64,000 nt of DNA, taken from positions 1 to 64,000 of the forward strand of contig NZ_ANMR01000015.1 of the NCBI RefSeq assembly GCF_000338275.1. The letters are read 5' to 3'. The position numbers and the translations under genes are program-made. The stretch's first letter is position 1. Every line of letters begins with the position of its first letter. This document shows positions 26,669 to 35,346 of the stretch, one piece after another. The notes beneath the pieces are model-generated. The model saw only the letters and a program-made list of their open reading frames with translations, searched no databases and had not been told where the DNA came from. Source of the stretch: Staphylococcus xylosus NJ (GTDB taxonomy: Bacteria; Bacillota; Bacilli; Staphylococcales; Staphylococcaceae).

Positions 26669-26947
26669 TTACCCAGCGTAGACATCTTGGTATTCATCAT
26701 TTTTTTCAATCACGTTTTTAGCAAATGGGCAAGTAGCAACAACTTTTAAGTTATTTTCGCGAGCATAATCAACTACGGATTTTACTAATTGTGAACCGAT
26801 ACCTTGGCCACCTAGTTCTTTAGGGACGCCAGTGTGGTCAATATTGATTTGATTATCTCCTTGAGGTTGGAAAGTGATTTGTGCTTGTGGATTATTTTCG
26901 TCGTCACCGATATAAAACTTGTTTGAACCTTGTTTAATTTCAGCCAT
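26669..26947 (-). CDS. short GNAT-like N-acetyltransferase, YjdJ/Gtn type
   Basis: A 92-residue single-domain protein with TGVPKELGGQGIGSQLVKSVVDYARENNLKVVATCPFAKNVIE. The pattern GGQGIGSxLV is the acetyl-CoA loop and CPFAKxxIEK the C-terminal signature of the short YjdJ-type GNATs. AGGAGA precedes ATG 26947. The family acetylates unknown acceptors. It is monocistronic. Confidence 0.85.
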   Translation of the reverse strand: MAEIKQGSNKFYIGDDENNPQAQITFQPQGDNQINIDHTGVPKELGGQGIGSQLVKSVVDYARENNLKVVATCPFAKNVIEKNDEYQDVYAG

Positions 26948-27089
26948 ACTATCTCTCCTATTTATAAGTCATATATATTAAATATCACATTTGAATGAAT
27001 GTTAAACAAAACGAGTCTTGAATAAAGAAAGAATATTAGTAGATTAAGTAAAAACCATTGAAATATCATGAAAATAAGTTTATAGTTTT

Positions 27090-27106
27090 AACGGAATAAT
27101 TTCGAT
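27090..27106 (+). promoter_or_regulatory. Zur-box-like element
   Basis: AACGGAATAATTTCGAT matches the core of the Firmicute Zur consensus (ATCGTAAT-N-ATTACGAT) at 13 of 16 defined positions. It lies directly upstream of the ribosome-binding site of a zinc-binding lipoprotein gene, which makes zinc-dependent repression plausible. Confidence 0.55.
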
Positions 27107-27121
27107 TTGGAGGGGCGTTTT

Positions 27122-28102
27122 TTGAGAAAAAGTATAATACTCATTATGGCATGTGTAGTTGTTGTAATGTTGAGTGCATGTGACAATATCAATAAAGGCG
27201 AAAACAAAGACGTCAGTTCAAAAAATAAACTTAAAATTTATACTACAGCATTTGCGTTTCAAAGTTTTACTGAACAAATAGGCGGTAAATATGTAGATGT
27301 AGAATCTATCTATCCGCCAGGAGCCGATATGCATACCTTTGAACCAACACAAAAGGAAATGGTCAATATTGCAAAAGGCGATTTATTTATTTATTCTAAC
27401 CAAGAAATGGATCCAGTTGCTAAAAAAATTGCAGGTTCTATAAATAATAAAGATTTAAAATTAGCATTAGCAGCTGGTTTTACACATGACGATTTAGTTG
27501 TAAGTCATGAACATGAGCACGAGCATGAAGGGCATGCACATGATCACGAAGAGGTAGGTCATGACCATGAAGAAGGCAGTGAAGACCCTCATGTTTGGCT
27601 AGACCCAGTACTTAATAAAAAAATGGTGAAATCAATCAAGGATGATTTAATAAAAAAAGATCCTCAACATAAAGTTTATTACGAGAACAATTATAACCAA
27701 GTCGTTAACGATTTAGATAATATCAACCAAAGATTAAATGAAATTACAGAGCATCCAAAGCGTGACACTGTAGTGATTTCTCATGATTCTATTGGTTATT
27801 TAGCCAATCGTTATGGGTTTAAACAAGAAGGTGTCAGTGGTATGAATAATGAAGAACCAAGTCAAAGAGACTTGATGAATATTGTTAACAATATCAAACA
27901 AACTAAACAACCTTATGTACTTTATGAACAAAATATTTCATCTAAAGTTACTGATGTAATACAGAAAGAGTCTAATTCAACGCCATTAAGTTTTCATAAT
28001 ATGGCAACACTTTCTAAAGAAGAAAGTAAAGAGAGCAATATTACTTATCAATCCTTAATGAAACGAAATATAAAGTCGCTAGATAAAGCATTAAATGAAT
28101 AA
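27122..28102 (+). CDS. zinc ABC transporter substrate-binding lipoprotein, ZnuA/AdcA N-domain-like
   Basis: About 326 residues. A lipoprotein signal runs to the lipobox LSAC (Cys20). A cluster A-1 solute-binding protein follows, with a His-rich loop around residues 139-162 alternating His/Glu/Asp, the hallmark of zinc-binding proteins. DMHTFEPT, DPHVWLDP and VISHDSIGYLANRYG hold the conserved His ligands. The protein lacks the C-terminal ZinT domain of full-length AdcA (about 515 residues). No permease or ATPase gene is adjacent. Start: TTG 27122, six nt after GGAGGGG, fits a signal peptide start better than TTG 27107. Confidence 0.87.
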   Translation: MRKSIILIMACVVVVMLSACDNINKGENKDVSSKNKLKIYTTAFAFQSFTEQIGGKYVDVESIYPPGADMHTFEPTQKEMVNIAKGDLFIYSNQEMDPVAKKIAGSINNKDLKLALAAGFTHDDLVVSHEHEHEHEGHAHDHEEVGHDHEEGSEDPHVWLDPVLNKKMVKSIKDDLIKKDPQHKVYYENNYNQVVNDLDNINQRLNEITEHPKRDTVVISHDSIGYLANRYGFKQEGVSGMNNEEPSQRDLMNIVNNIKQTKQPYVLYEQNISSKVTDVIQKESNSTPLSFHNMATLSKEESKESNITYQSLMKRNIKSLDKALNE

Positions 28103-28110
28103 GATTAACA

Positions 28111-28141
28111 AAACCCTGAGACAAATAACGTCTCAGGGTTT
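28111..28141. terminator. bidirectional terminator
   Basis: Perfect 12-bp stem AAACCCTGAGAC/GTCTCAGGGTTT with loop AAATAAC and a following TT run. It lies between the convergent zinc lipoprotein and aldehyde dehydrogenase genes. Confidence 0.82.
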
Positions 28142-28196
28142 TTAACTACTATTTGACTAAAAAGATAATTATTTTAAAATTTTCTATGTCATGTTT

Positions 28197-29621
28197 TTAG
28201 TCATATCTTATATAGGATACAGTAGTGTTGTAATATTCTTCTAAACCGTGTACACCATCGGCACCACCAATACCAGATTCTCTCCAACCTGCATGGAATC
28301 CATTCACTACTTCTTCGGCTTCACAGTTTGCATAGACTTCACCAAATTTAAGTTTTTCAGTAGCTAACATAATTTCTTTTAAATTTTCAGAGAAGATAAA
28401 GGATGATAAACCAGCATTTGTATCATTGGCTTGTGTAATTGCAATATCAAAATCTTGATAAGTTACAATAGGTAGAACAGGACCGAAAATTTCATTTTTA
28501 AAGGCTTCATCTTCAACGTTTACGTTATCTAAAATAGTAGGTTCATAGAAGAAACCAGAACGTTCTATCTTATGTCCTCCTGTAATTAAAGTAGCGCCAT
28601 TTTTTATGGCATTTTGAACTTTTCCATCAATACTATCAAGTTGTTGTTGGTTAATAATCGCACCGTAATCAGTTTGTTCATCAAATGGATCGCCTACTGT
28701 TAATTGTTCCATTTTAGTTTTTAATTTATTTACAAAATCCTCGTGAACATCTTCGTGTACAAAAATACGTTCAGGGCATGTGCATACTTGTCCAGCGTTA
28801 TTGATTCTGGCAGTAACGATGTAATCAACAGCTTTGTCTAAATTGGCATTAGGAGTTACTAGCACTGGAGCATTACCCCCAAGTTCTAAATTTACTTTTT
28901 TAACTGTATTGGCGCTTTCAGCATACACTGATTTACCAGCTCTCATGCTACCTGTAAGTGAAATAAGTTGGATATCAGGGTGTTGTGCTAATTGAGTACC
29001 AACCGTTTCTCCCGTACCAGGAAGTATTTGGACAAGCCCTGCTGGTATTGTTGAATCACGAATAAGTTCTGCAATTTTCAGTGTTATTAATGATGTTGCT
29101 TCACTCGGTTTAATTACTACAGAACAACCTGTAATTATTGCGGGGATGACCTTTCTCATTAATACCATAATGGGTGCGTTCCATGGAACGATTCCTGCAG
29201 TAACACCAATCGGCTTTTTAGTTAGTAAAATGGTCTCGTTTTCTCTAGTGTTTTGTAACACTTCACCTTTATTGTTCATACTTAAACTTGTCATATAATT
29301 AATAAAGTGGATTGCTTTATCTATTTCACCTTTTGCAGATGCTAGTGTTTTACCTTGTTCTTTAACATATAATGTTGCAAGTTCATCTTTATTTTTTTCG
29401 AGTAGGGGTATTAATAACTTAACGTGATCTGAGCGAGTAGGTTCTGGTGTTTGCTCCCATTCTAGTTGAGCTTGTTTTGATTTAGCAATTGCATCATTAA
29501 CCTCGTACTCAGTTGCAAATGTTATCGTATCTATTTTTTCTCCAGTTGCAGGATTGATAACGTCCATAGTGTCTGTTGATTTACTTTCGATAAATTCATT
29601 GTTTATAAATAATTGGTTCAA
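28197..29621 (-). CDS. aldehyde dehydrogenase family protein
   Basis: An NAD(P)-dependent aldehyde dehydrogenase of 474 residues. VPWNAPIMVLMRKVIPA is the cofactor fold, LTGSMRAGKSV the nucleotide loop and NLELGGNAPVLV holds the catalytic Glu. NNAGQVCTCPERI carries the nucleophile Cys and NEIFGPVLPIV follows. It resembles the AldA/lactaldehyde or betaine-aldehyde type, but the substrate is unknown. TTG 29621 is preceded by a strong GGAGGTG; a longer frame to 29684 lacks such a site. It is divergent from mhqR. Confidence 0.88.
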   Translation of the reverse strand: MNQLFINNEFIESKSTDTMDVINPATGEKIDTITFATEYEVNDAIAKSKQAQLEWEQTPEPTRSDHVKLLIPLLEKNKDELATLYVKEQGKTLASAKGEIDKAIHFINYMTSLSMNNKGEVLQNTRENETILLTKKPIGVTAGIVPWNAPIMVLMRKVIPAIITGCSVVIKPSEATSLITLKIAELIRDSTIPAGLVQILPGTGETVGTQLAQHPDIQLISLTGSMRAGKSVYAESANTVKKVNLELGGNAPVLVTPNANLDKAVDYIVTARINNAGQVCTCPERIFVHEDVHEDFVNKLKTKMEQLTVGDPFDEQTDYGAIINQQQLDSIDGKVQNAIKNGATLITGGHKIERSGFFYEPTILDNVNVEDEAFKNEIFGPVLPIVTYQDFDIAITQANDTNAGLSSFIFSENLKEIMLATEKLKFGEVYANCEAEEVVNGFHAGWRESGIGGADGVHGLEEYYNTTVSYIRYD

Positions 29622-29785
29622 TGTTTGACACCTCCACACTCTTTGCATACCACTGATAATACTTCTGAAAACAACATACTTCATTTTTCTAATAATAAGT
29701 TGTTGTAGTTAACCATAAAATTAGAACCAGAACAGCTTACTAGAAGTTGTTCAGAATGCATTAGTATAATTTTTATACTTAATTG

Positions 29786-29833
29786 TTGACTAGTTAAAGA
29801 AGAAGAGTTATAATTTATCTCGAATTCGAAATA
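29786..29833 (+). promoter_or_regulatory. mhqR promoter with MhqR-type operator
   Basis: TTGACT (29786-29791), 17 nt, TATAAT (29809-29814), immediately followed by TATCTCGAATTCGAAATA (29816-29833). The element TATCTCGAWTTCGAA recurs in inverted orientation before the first dioxygenase gene, as expected for autoregulation and operon control by MhqR. Confidence 0.8.
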
Positions 29834-29857
29834 AAATTTAGGGAGCTGGTGAATCCT

Positions 29858-30289
29858 ATGGATCGTACGAAAGAATCTTTAAATTCGTTTGTTGGTTTAA
29901 ATAGAACGTTAGATCATTTAATGAAGATTGTTAGAAAGGATGTCCAAAGGCATGGCTTAAACGTAACTGAATTTGCAGTTATGGAATTACTTTATAACAA
30001 AGGCGACCAACCGATACAGCGTATTGGTAATAGAGTACTTATTGCGAGCAGTAGTATTACCTATGTTGTGGATAAACTTGAAGAAAAGGGATGCGTCAGT
30101 AGACAACGGGATGAACAGGATAAACGTGTGACGAACGCGTCGTTAACTGAAAAAGGCTATGCAATGATGGATGAAATTTTTCCTGATCATGCTTCAACAT
30201 TAGAATCAACATTTTCAGTTTTAACTAATGACGAAATAACTGTATTGCAACATGCTTTAAAAAAACTAAGTGCTCAACCTATAGAATAG
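29858..30289 (+). CDS. mhqR: MarR-family repressor MhqR
   Basis: A 143-residue winged-helix regulator. Its start [19 protein letters not shown], the stretch [23 protein letters not shown] and the wing [17 protein letters not shown] match MhqR, which in Bacillus and S. aureus represses quinone and catechol-degrading dioxygenases. [16 protein letters not shown] is the beta-wing. ATG 29858 is preferred, with GGTG six nt upstream; a GTG three codons earlier is alternative. It heads a cluster with two dioxygenase genes and mhqD. It has no cysteine, which suits MhqR's ligand sensing. Confidence 0.9.
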   Translation: MDRTKESLNSFVGLNRTLDHLMKIVRKDVQRHGLNVTEFAVMELLYNKGDQPIQRIGNRVLIASSSITYVVDKLEEKGCVSRQRDEQDKRVTNASLTEKGYAMMDEIFPDHASTLESTFSVLTNDEITVLQHALKKLSAQPIE

Positions 30290-30317
30290 TAGTAGCACTT
30301 AAAATTTTAAATTAAAT

Positions 30318-30335
30318 TACTTCGAAATCGAGATA
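30318..30335 (+). promoter_or_regulatory. second MhqR-type operator
   Basis: TACTTCGAAATCGAGATA is the reverse complement of a close variant of the mhqR operator. It sits 25-40 nt before the first dioxygenase gene, probably over an internal promoter. Confidence 0.7.
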
Positions 30336-30358
30336 AAATTATAAAGAGGAGTTTTATT

Positions 30359-31315
30359 ATGACAAATAATCAATTATTAGGAATCCACCACGTAACAGCT
30401 ATGACTGATGACGCTGAAAGAAACTATAAATTTTTCACTGAAGTCTTAGGTATGAGACTTGTTAAGAAAACAGTTAACCAAGACGACATATACACTTATC
30501 ACACATTTTTTGCGGATGATCAAGGTTCTCCAGGTACAGATATGACATTCTTTGATTTTCCTAATGTACCTAAAGGCGCACCTGGTACAAACTCAATTAC
30601 TCGTCCATCATTCAGAGTACCTAATGATGCGGCTCTTGAATACTATGAACAACGTTTTAATAATTTCGGGGTGCAACATGAAGGTATACAAGAGTTATTT
30701 GGCACAAAAGTATTACCATTTGAAGAAGAAGATGGACAAAGTTATCAACTTGTATCTGATGAGGATAATGAAGGTGTTGCACCTGGTAAACCATGGAAAA
30801 ATGGTCCAGTACCAAGTGATAAAGCGATTTATGGTTTAGGTCCGATTGAAATTACTGTAAGTTATTTTGATGATTTCAAGAAAGTTTTAGAAGAAATTTA
30901 TGGTATGAAAGCAATTATTGTAGAAGAAGATGTAGCAATTTTAGAAGTTGGTGAAGGTGGTAATGGCGGCCAAGTTATTTTAAGAAAAGATACTGAAGGC
31001 CCTGAAGCGAGACAAGGTTATGGTGAAGTACACCACGTATCATTTAGATTGAAAGATCATGAAGCAATTGAACAGTGGTTAGAGAAATATAAAGCAGTGG
31101 GCATAGGTAATTCAGGTTTAGTCGATAGATTTTACTTCGAGGCACTATATGCACGCATTGGCCATATTTTAATTGAAGTATCAACAGATGGCCCTGGATT
31201 TATGGATGATGAGCCTTATGAAACATTAGGTGAAAGTTTAGCGCTACCGCCATTTTTAGAATCACAACGTGGATATATTGAATCAGAAATACGTCCATTT
31301 GACACTAGAAGATAA
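30359..31315 (+). CDS. mhqE: ring-cleaving dioxygenase MhqE/MhqO-type
   Basis: A 318-residue VOC-superfamily protein with two duplicated modules. The N-terminal part has LGIHHVTAMTDDAERNYKFF and TYHTFFADDQGSPGTDMTFF. The second begins at IYGLGPIEITV and contains GEVHHVSFRL and GHILIEVSTDGPGF, with His and Glu metal ligands. The family opens hydroquinone or catechol rings during quinone stress. It is preceded by AAAGAGGAG and an MhqR operator. A paralogue of 299 residues follows 84 nt later. Confidence 0.88.
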   Translation: MTNNQLLGIHHVTAMTDDAERNYKFFTEVLGMRLVKKTVNQDDIYTYHTFFADDQGSPGTDMTFFDFPNVPKGAPGTNSITRPSFRVPNDAALEYYEQRFNNFGVQHEGIQELFGTKVLPFEEEDGQSYQLVSDEDNEGVAPGKPWKNGPVPSDKAIYGLGPIEITVSYFDDFKKVLEEIYGMKAIIVEEDVAILEVGEGGNGGQVILRKDTEGPEARQGYGEVHHVSFRLKDHEAIEQWLEKYKAVGIGNSGLVDRFYFEALYARIGHILIEVSTDGPGFMDDEPYETLGESLALPPFLESQRGYIESEIRPFDTRR

Positions 31316-31399
31316 CTAGCGCAGGCGGCCATAATTAATAACAACAAAGCCATAGTGAAATGTAATAATTAAACAATTAGAAAGTTAGGAGGAAACGAT

Positions 31400-32299
31400 A
31401 TGAAAGCAATTCAACATATCCATCATATTTCAGCAATTGTAGGTAATCCTGAAGAAAATATAAAATTTTATAGAGATATATTAAACTTAAAACTAATCAA
31501 AAAAACAGTAAATTATGATGATCCTTCAACTTACCATTTATATTTTGCGAATGATTCAGTAGATAATGGCACAATCATTACTTTCTTCAACTGGCCAAAT
31601 ACTCATAAAGGACATATTGGAAATGGGCAAGTAGAACGTATTGCTTTCAGAGTGCCAAAAGGATCTTTAGAGGTGTGGGCACAACATTTAGAAATGAATC
31701 AAATAAAAACAATGACTACACAATTATTTGAATATAAAACGTTAGAGTTCAAAGATACACATGGTTTACCGCTAGCATTAGTAGAAGATAACAAAGTGCA
31801 AAGAGATCAACAAGCCATTATTGGTTTTCATGGTGTCACACTATTATCTTCAAATCCACAAGAGACAGTAAAAACTTTAACAACTGATATGGGTCTGGTT
31901 AAAACGAACGAAGATGAAGATTATATTCACGTTGAAACACAAGGTGAGTGGCGTCATCACATTATAATAAAAAAACAAATTGCTGACACAAACGTTCGTT
32001 GGGGAGTTGGCGTTGTGCATCACATTGCATGGTCAGTTTCCACAAACCGAGCACATCTTGATTGGCAAGCATATATGAGTAATAGAGGCTATCACGTAAC
32101 AGAAGTTAAAGACCGTAGCTATTTTAATGCAATTTACATGAAAGAACACGGTGGTATTATCTTTGAATTTGCAACAGAAGGCCCTGGGTTTAGGATAGAC
32201 GAACCTTTTGAGCAGTTAGGTCAAAAGTTAGTATTACCGTCACAATATGAAGATAGAAGAGAAGAGTTATTACGTTTATTACCACAGATACGCGTTTAA
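31400..32299 (+). CDS. second ring-cleaving dioxygenase (VOC family), MhqE/MhqO paralogue
   Basis: A 299-residue tandem VOC protein clearly homologous to the preceding gene product. It has IQHIHHISAIVGNPEENIKFY and LIKKTVNYDDPSTYHLYFAND, then GVVHHIAWSV and GGIIFEFATEGPGF with the metal ligands retained. AGGAGGAAACGAT is an excellent Shine-Dalgarno. The distance to the neighbouring genes (84 and 30 nt) and the shared orientation put it in the mhq operon, giving two dioxygenases where a simple mhqRED layout would have one. Substrate division between the two cannot be read. Confidence 0.87.
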   Translation: MKAIQHIHHISAIVGNPEENIKFYRDILNLKLIKKTVNYDDPSTYHLYFANDSVDNGTIITFFNWPNTHKGHIGNGQVERIAFRVPKGSLEVWAQHLEMNQIKTMTTQLFEYKTLEFKDTHGLPLALVEDNKVQRDQQAIIGFHGVTLLSSNPQETVKTLTTDMGLVKTNEDEDYIHVETQGEWRHHIIIKKQIADTNVRWGVGVVHHIAWSVSTNRAHLDWQAYMSNRGYHVTEVKDRSYFNAIYMKEHGGIIFEFATEGPGFRIDEPFEQLGQKLVLPSQYEDRREELLRLLPQIRV

Positions 32300-32329
32300 C
32301 ATTAATGATGAAAAAGGAGATGAAAATTT

Positions 32330-32920
32330 ATGGAACATATTTTTAGAGAAGGTGAAGCAAACGCGCCAACGTTTATTTTATTACACGGTACTGGCGGGGA
32401 CGAAAATGATTTATTACCTTTAGCTCAAGCACTTAATCCTAAATATAGTGTTCTCAGTATCAGAGGTGAAATTTCTGAGAATGGAATGAATCGTTTCTTC
32501 AAAAGACTTGGGGAAGGAAAATACGATTTAGAAGATTTAGAATATCGTACGAATAGATTAATCTCATTTTTAAAAGAAGCGGCAGAACGTTATAATTTTG
32601 ACTTGTCAAAAGCAATACCTGTTGGTTTTTCAAACGGCTCAAACATTGCAATCAGCATGATTTTACATCCGGATACATCTTTTGAAAAAGCTTTATTATA
32701 TGCGCCTTTATACCCAGTAGATCTTGTTGATAACAAAGATCTAAGTAACATGAATGTATTGCTTTCAATGGGACAACATGATCCAATTGTTCCTTTCGAA
32801 GCTAGTGAAAATGTAATCAATATCTTCGAAAGTCGTGGTGCTCAAGTAGAGCAAGTTTGGGTCAATAGTCATGAATTAACACAAGCAGGCGTAGTAGCAG
32901 GACAATCATTATTAGATTAA
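32330..32920 (+). CDS. mhqD: phospholipase/carboxylesterase-family hydrolase MhqD
   Basis: A 196-residue alpha/beta hydrolase. The oxyanion-region motif is LLHGTGGDENDLL. The nucleophile elbow GFSNGS holds Ser101, with Asp151 (MGQHDPIVP) and His181 (VNSHELTQAG) completing the triad. MhqD is co-regulated with the dioxygenases in quinone resistance and probably hydrolyses a ring-cleavage product or ester. AAAGGAGATG precedes ATG 32330, 30 nt after the second dioxygenase. A terminator follows. Confidence 0.88.
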   Translation: MEHIFREGEANAPTFILLHGTGGDENDLLPLAQALNPKYSVLSIRGEISENGMNRFFKRLGEGKYDLEDLEYRTNRLISFLKEAAERYNFDLSKAIPVGFSNGSNIAISMILHPDTSFEKALLYAPLYPVDLVDNKDLSNMNVLLSMGQHDPIVPFEASENVINIFESRGAQVEQVWVNSHELTQAGVVAGQSLLD

Positions 32921-32930
32921 TAAAAATAAT

Positions 32931-32976
32931 AAGCCATCGATATCACACATTAATGAAGTATGATGTTCGATGGTTT
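32931..32976 (+). terminator. terminator of the mhq operon
   Basis: AAGCCATCGA (32931-32940) pairs with TCGATGGTTT (32967-32976) around an AT-rich loop with an inner ATCA/TGAT dyad, followed by ATTTTG. Confidence 0.6.
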
Positions 32977-33068
32977 ATTTTGTATGAGTTCAATTTGAGT
33001 AAGTAGTTATAAAATCATTTATAATGTTTGTTGAATACCTAATAGAATAAAAAAGGTGGAATTAATAT

Positions 33069-33626
33069 ATGGGGAATAACCAAGCACTTATTGTCATGGA
33101 TATGCAAAATGGAATAGTGAGTGGATTAAAACAGAAAGATAGCGTTATACATTTTAATAAACAAGCTATCAATTTTGCTCGTCAGCAAAATATACCAGTT
33201 ATTTTTATTCGTGTTGCATTTACAGGCGACTTTTTAGAGGTATCACCTAATAATAAAATGTTTGCACAAATGAAAGCTAACGGCATACGGATGAATAAAG
33301 TAGATGAAGAGACACAAATTCTTGACACATTAGGACGCCAAGCACATGAACCACTCGTTACGAAACATAGGTTGAGTGCATTTACAGGCAGTAATTTAGA
33401 GGTATTATTGCGTGGGTTACAAGTAGAACATCTTATCTTAACCGGTGTAAGTACTAGTGGTGTTATACTATCTACGGCCACTGAAGCGGCAGATAAGGAT
33501 TATAAAATGACTATATTATCAGATGCTATAACCGACCAAGATGAAGAAAAACATCAATTTTTACTTAATAAAATTTTAACAAGATATGCTGATATAATGA
33601 CTACAGATTTATGGACGAGTAAATAA
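33069..33626 (+). CDS. isochorismatase-family cysteine hydrolase
   Basis: A 185-residue cysteine-hydrolase fold. ALIVMDMQNGIV holds the catalytic Asp, HRLSAFTGSNLEVLLRG the Lys/Arg-equivalent region, and LILTGVSTSGVILSTATEAADKDY carries the nucleophile loop. In that loop the usual Cys is replaced by Ser (VSTSGVI, where most members read VxTxxCV). Catalysis by the canonical thiol may therefore be lost; this is worth noting. AAGGTGG precedes ATG 33069. It is a single gene with a terminator. Confidence 0.8.
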   Translation: MGNNQALIVMDMQNGIVSGLKQKDSVIHFNKQAINFARQQNIPVIFIRVAFTGDFLEVSPNNKMFAQMKANGIRMNKVDEETQILDTLGRQAHEPLVTKHRLSAFTGSNLEVLLRGLQVEHLILTGVSTSGVILSTATEAADKDYKMTILSDAITDQDEEKHQFLLNKILTRYADIMTTDLWTSK

Positions 33627-33639
33627 ATTAATTAAAAAT

Positions 33640-33677
33640 CCCCAAGCTATGTTTAATGTGTTTAACATGGCTTGGGG
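33640..33677. terminator. bidirectional terminator
   Basis: CCCCAAGCTATGTTTAA and TTTAACATGGCTTGGGG form a long stem with one wobble between the isochorismatase-like gene and the convergent anion symporter gene. A-rich and T-rich flanks suit both directions. Confidence 0.8.
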
Positions 33678-33684
33678 TTATATA

Positions 33685-35100
33685 TTACATAAGGCCGATG
33701 AGCTTCATCCACAATGATCCAACGCCTAACCATACTATAAAATAGAAGAAGGCAAGTATTGCATTCATAGTCCACCAACGATTTTGTGAAACATATCCAG
33801 CTGAATATAGGATGGGAGCTGGACCGCTACTATAGTGTGTTGTAGAAGCCATTAAATTCCCGAAGAAACCTAACATCAATGCACTATATAATGGTGGTGC
33901 CCCCGTAGCGATAGCTACACCGAGTAAAGCTGAGTACATTGCACTAACATGCGCTGTTGAACTCGCAAATAAATAATGTGAATAGAAATAAAATAGTATC
34001 AAAATAATTAAAACGATTGGCCAACTTAAGCCACCTAAACTACCTGATATCGAGTCACTTAACCAAGGAATAAAGCCGAGTTCATTGAGTTGATTTGCCA
34101 TCATCACTAGGATTGAAAACCAAACTAATGTATTCCATGCACCAGTCTCTTTAAGAATATCATTCCAAGTAAGCACACCTGTAATGAGTAATAGTGATAA
34201 TGCGATAAAGGCAGTTAAAGTAGCATTAATATTTAACGTGCTACCTAGAACCCAAAGGCCAAGTGCAATAATAAAAATTGCAATCATGAATTTTTCACTT
34301 TTAGCCATGATTCCCATATCAGTGAGTTCATTTTGTGCCCATGACTTGGCATTTGGTGTTTCTTTAATTTCTGGTGGATACATTTTGTAAATTATAAGTG
34401 GTACTAGTATTAACGAAATAATACCTGGGACTAACGCTGCTAAGAACCAGTGCATCCAAGTGATGTCGACACCTTGATGTTTTGCAAGTGATTGTGCAAG
34501 TGGGTTACCAGCCATAGCAGTTAAAAACATAGCTGCAGTAATTAAGTTACCATGAAATTCTGTAAAGATAAGAAAAGCACCCATTTTACGTTGCGTACCG
34601 TCTTCTGGTTTTGAACCGAATGAACGGGATAGTGCATTGATAATAGGAAACATAATACCACCTGCTCTAGCAGTATTACTTGGCGTGGCAGGTGCAAGAA
34701 TTAAATCTACCCCGATAAGTGAATACCCTAAACCAAGCGTTTTTTTACCGAACAATTTAACGAATTGCAATGCGATACGTCGTCCCAAACCAGTTTTCAC
34801 AAAGCCTCTAGAAATGAAAAAGGCCATTGCAATTAACCAAATACTACTATTACCAAACCCAGCTACAGCAGTATCGATTTTAACCGTGTTAGTTAACACA
34901 GTTAATGTGAAACCTATCATAGCAATTGCTCCTATCGGTAGCGGTTGTGTAATACAACCAATGATCGTTGCTACAAATATAGCAAACATGTGCCAAGCAG
35001 CAGGATCTAAAGCATCTGGTCTAAGTGGTGTGAATAGCCAGATAATGATACCTGCAACGATAGGAAAAATAAACTTTTTGTAGTTAATGCCTTCGTGCAT
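33685..35100 (-). CDS. DASS-family sodium/dicarboxylate (anion) symporter
   Basis: A 471-residue polytopic membrane protein (about 11-13 helices) of the SLC13/DASS family. It has the family repeats AMAFFISRGFVKTGLGRRIAL and VDLILAPATPSNTARAGGIMFP in the first half and LFASSTAHVSAMYSALLG with NLMASTTHYSSGPAPILYSAGY in the second. The SNT-type sodium-site motifs appear as PSNTARA and SSTAHV. 2-Oxoglutarate, malate or citrate are typical substrates. ATG 35100 is 9 nt from AAAGGAAG and is preferred to an ATG at 35109. Confidence 0.85.
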   Translation of the reverse strand: MHEGINYKKFIFPIVAGIIIWLFTPLRPDALDPAAWHMFAIFVATIIGCITQPLPIGAIAMIGFTLTVLTNTVKIDTAVAGFGNSSIWLIAMAFFISRGFVKTGLGRRIALQFVKLFGKKTLGLGYSLIGVDLILAPATPSNTARAGGIMFPIINALSRSFGSKPEDGTQRKMGAFLIFTEFHGNLITAAMFLTAMAGNPLAQSLAKHQGVDITWMHWFLAALVPGIISLILVPLIIYKMYPPEIKETPNAKSWAQNELTDMGIMAKSEKFMIAIFIIALGLWVLGSTLNINATLTAFIALSLLLITGVLTWNDILKETGAWNTLVWFSILVMMANQLNELGFIPWLSDSISGSLGGLSWPIVLIILILFYFYSHYLFASSTAHVSAMYSALLGVAIATGAPPLYSALMLGFFGNLMASTTHYSSGPAPILYSAGYVSQNRWWTMNAILAFFYFIVWLGVGSLWMKLIGLM

Positions 35101-35346
35101 TAGAATCATCTTCCTTTACGTATGATTGTGATAAAAAAATAGTAGTTGAGAAATAAAAAATACAATTTATAGTGCCCATATATTTTCCTATCCTATTAAT
35201 TTATTATAAATTTGTCATAATAATTATAATTATGACAATACATATTGTAAAGTTGGTGTTTAAATAGAGGAATCTTTTTGAAAAATAGTAATAAGGTTTT
35301 AGAGCACGGTCTTAAGCACAAAGTCACTATGCAAAATTAAATGTGT

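Noticed and set aside
34637-35083. 148-codon frame antisense to the DASS symporter gene
   Set aside because: Mirror of a hydrophobic coding region, no Shine-Dalgarno.
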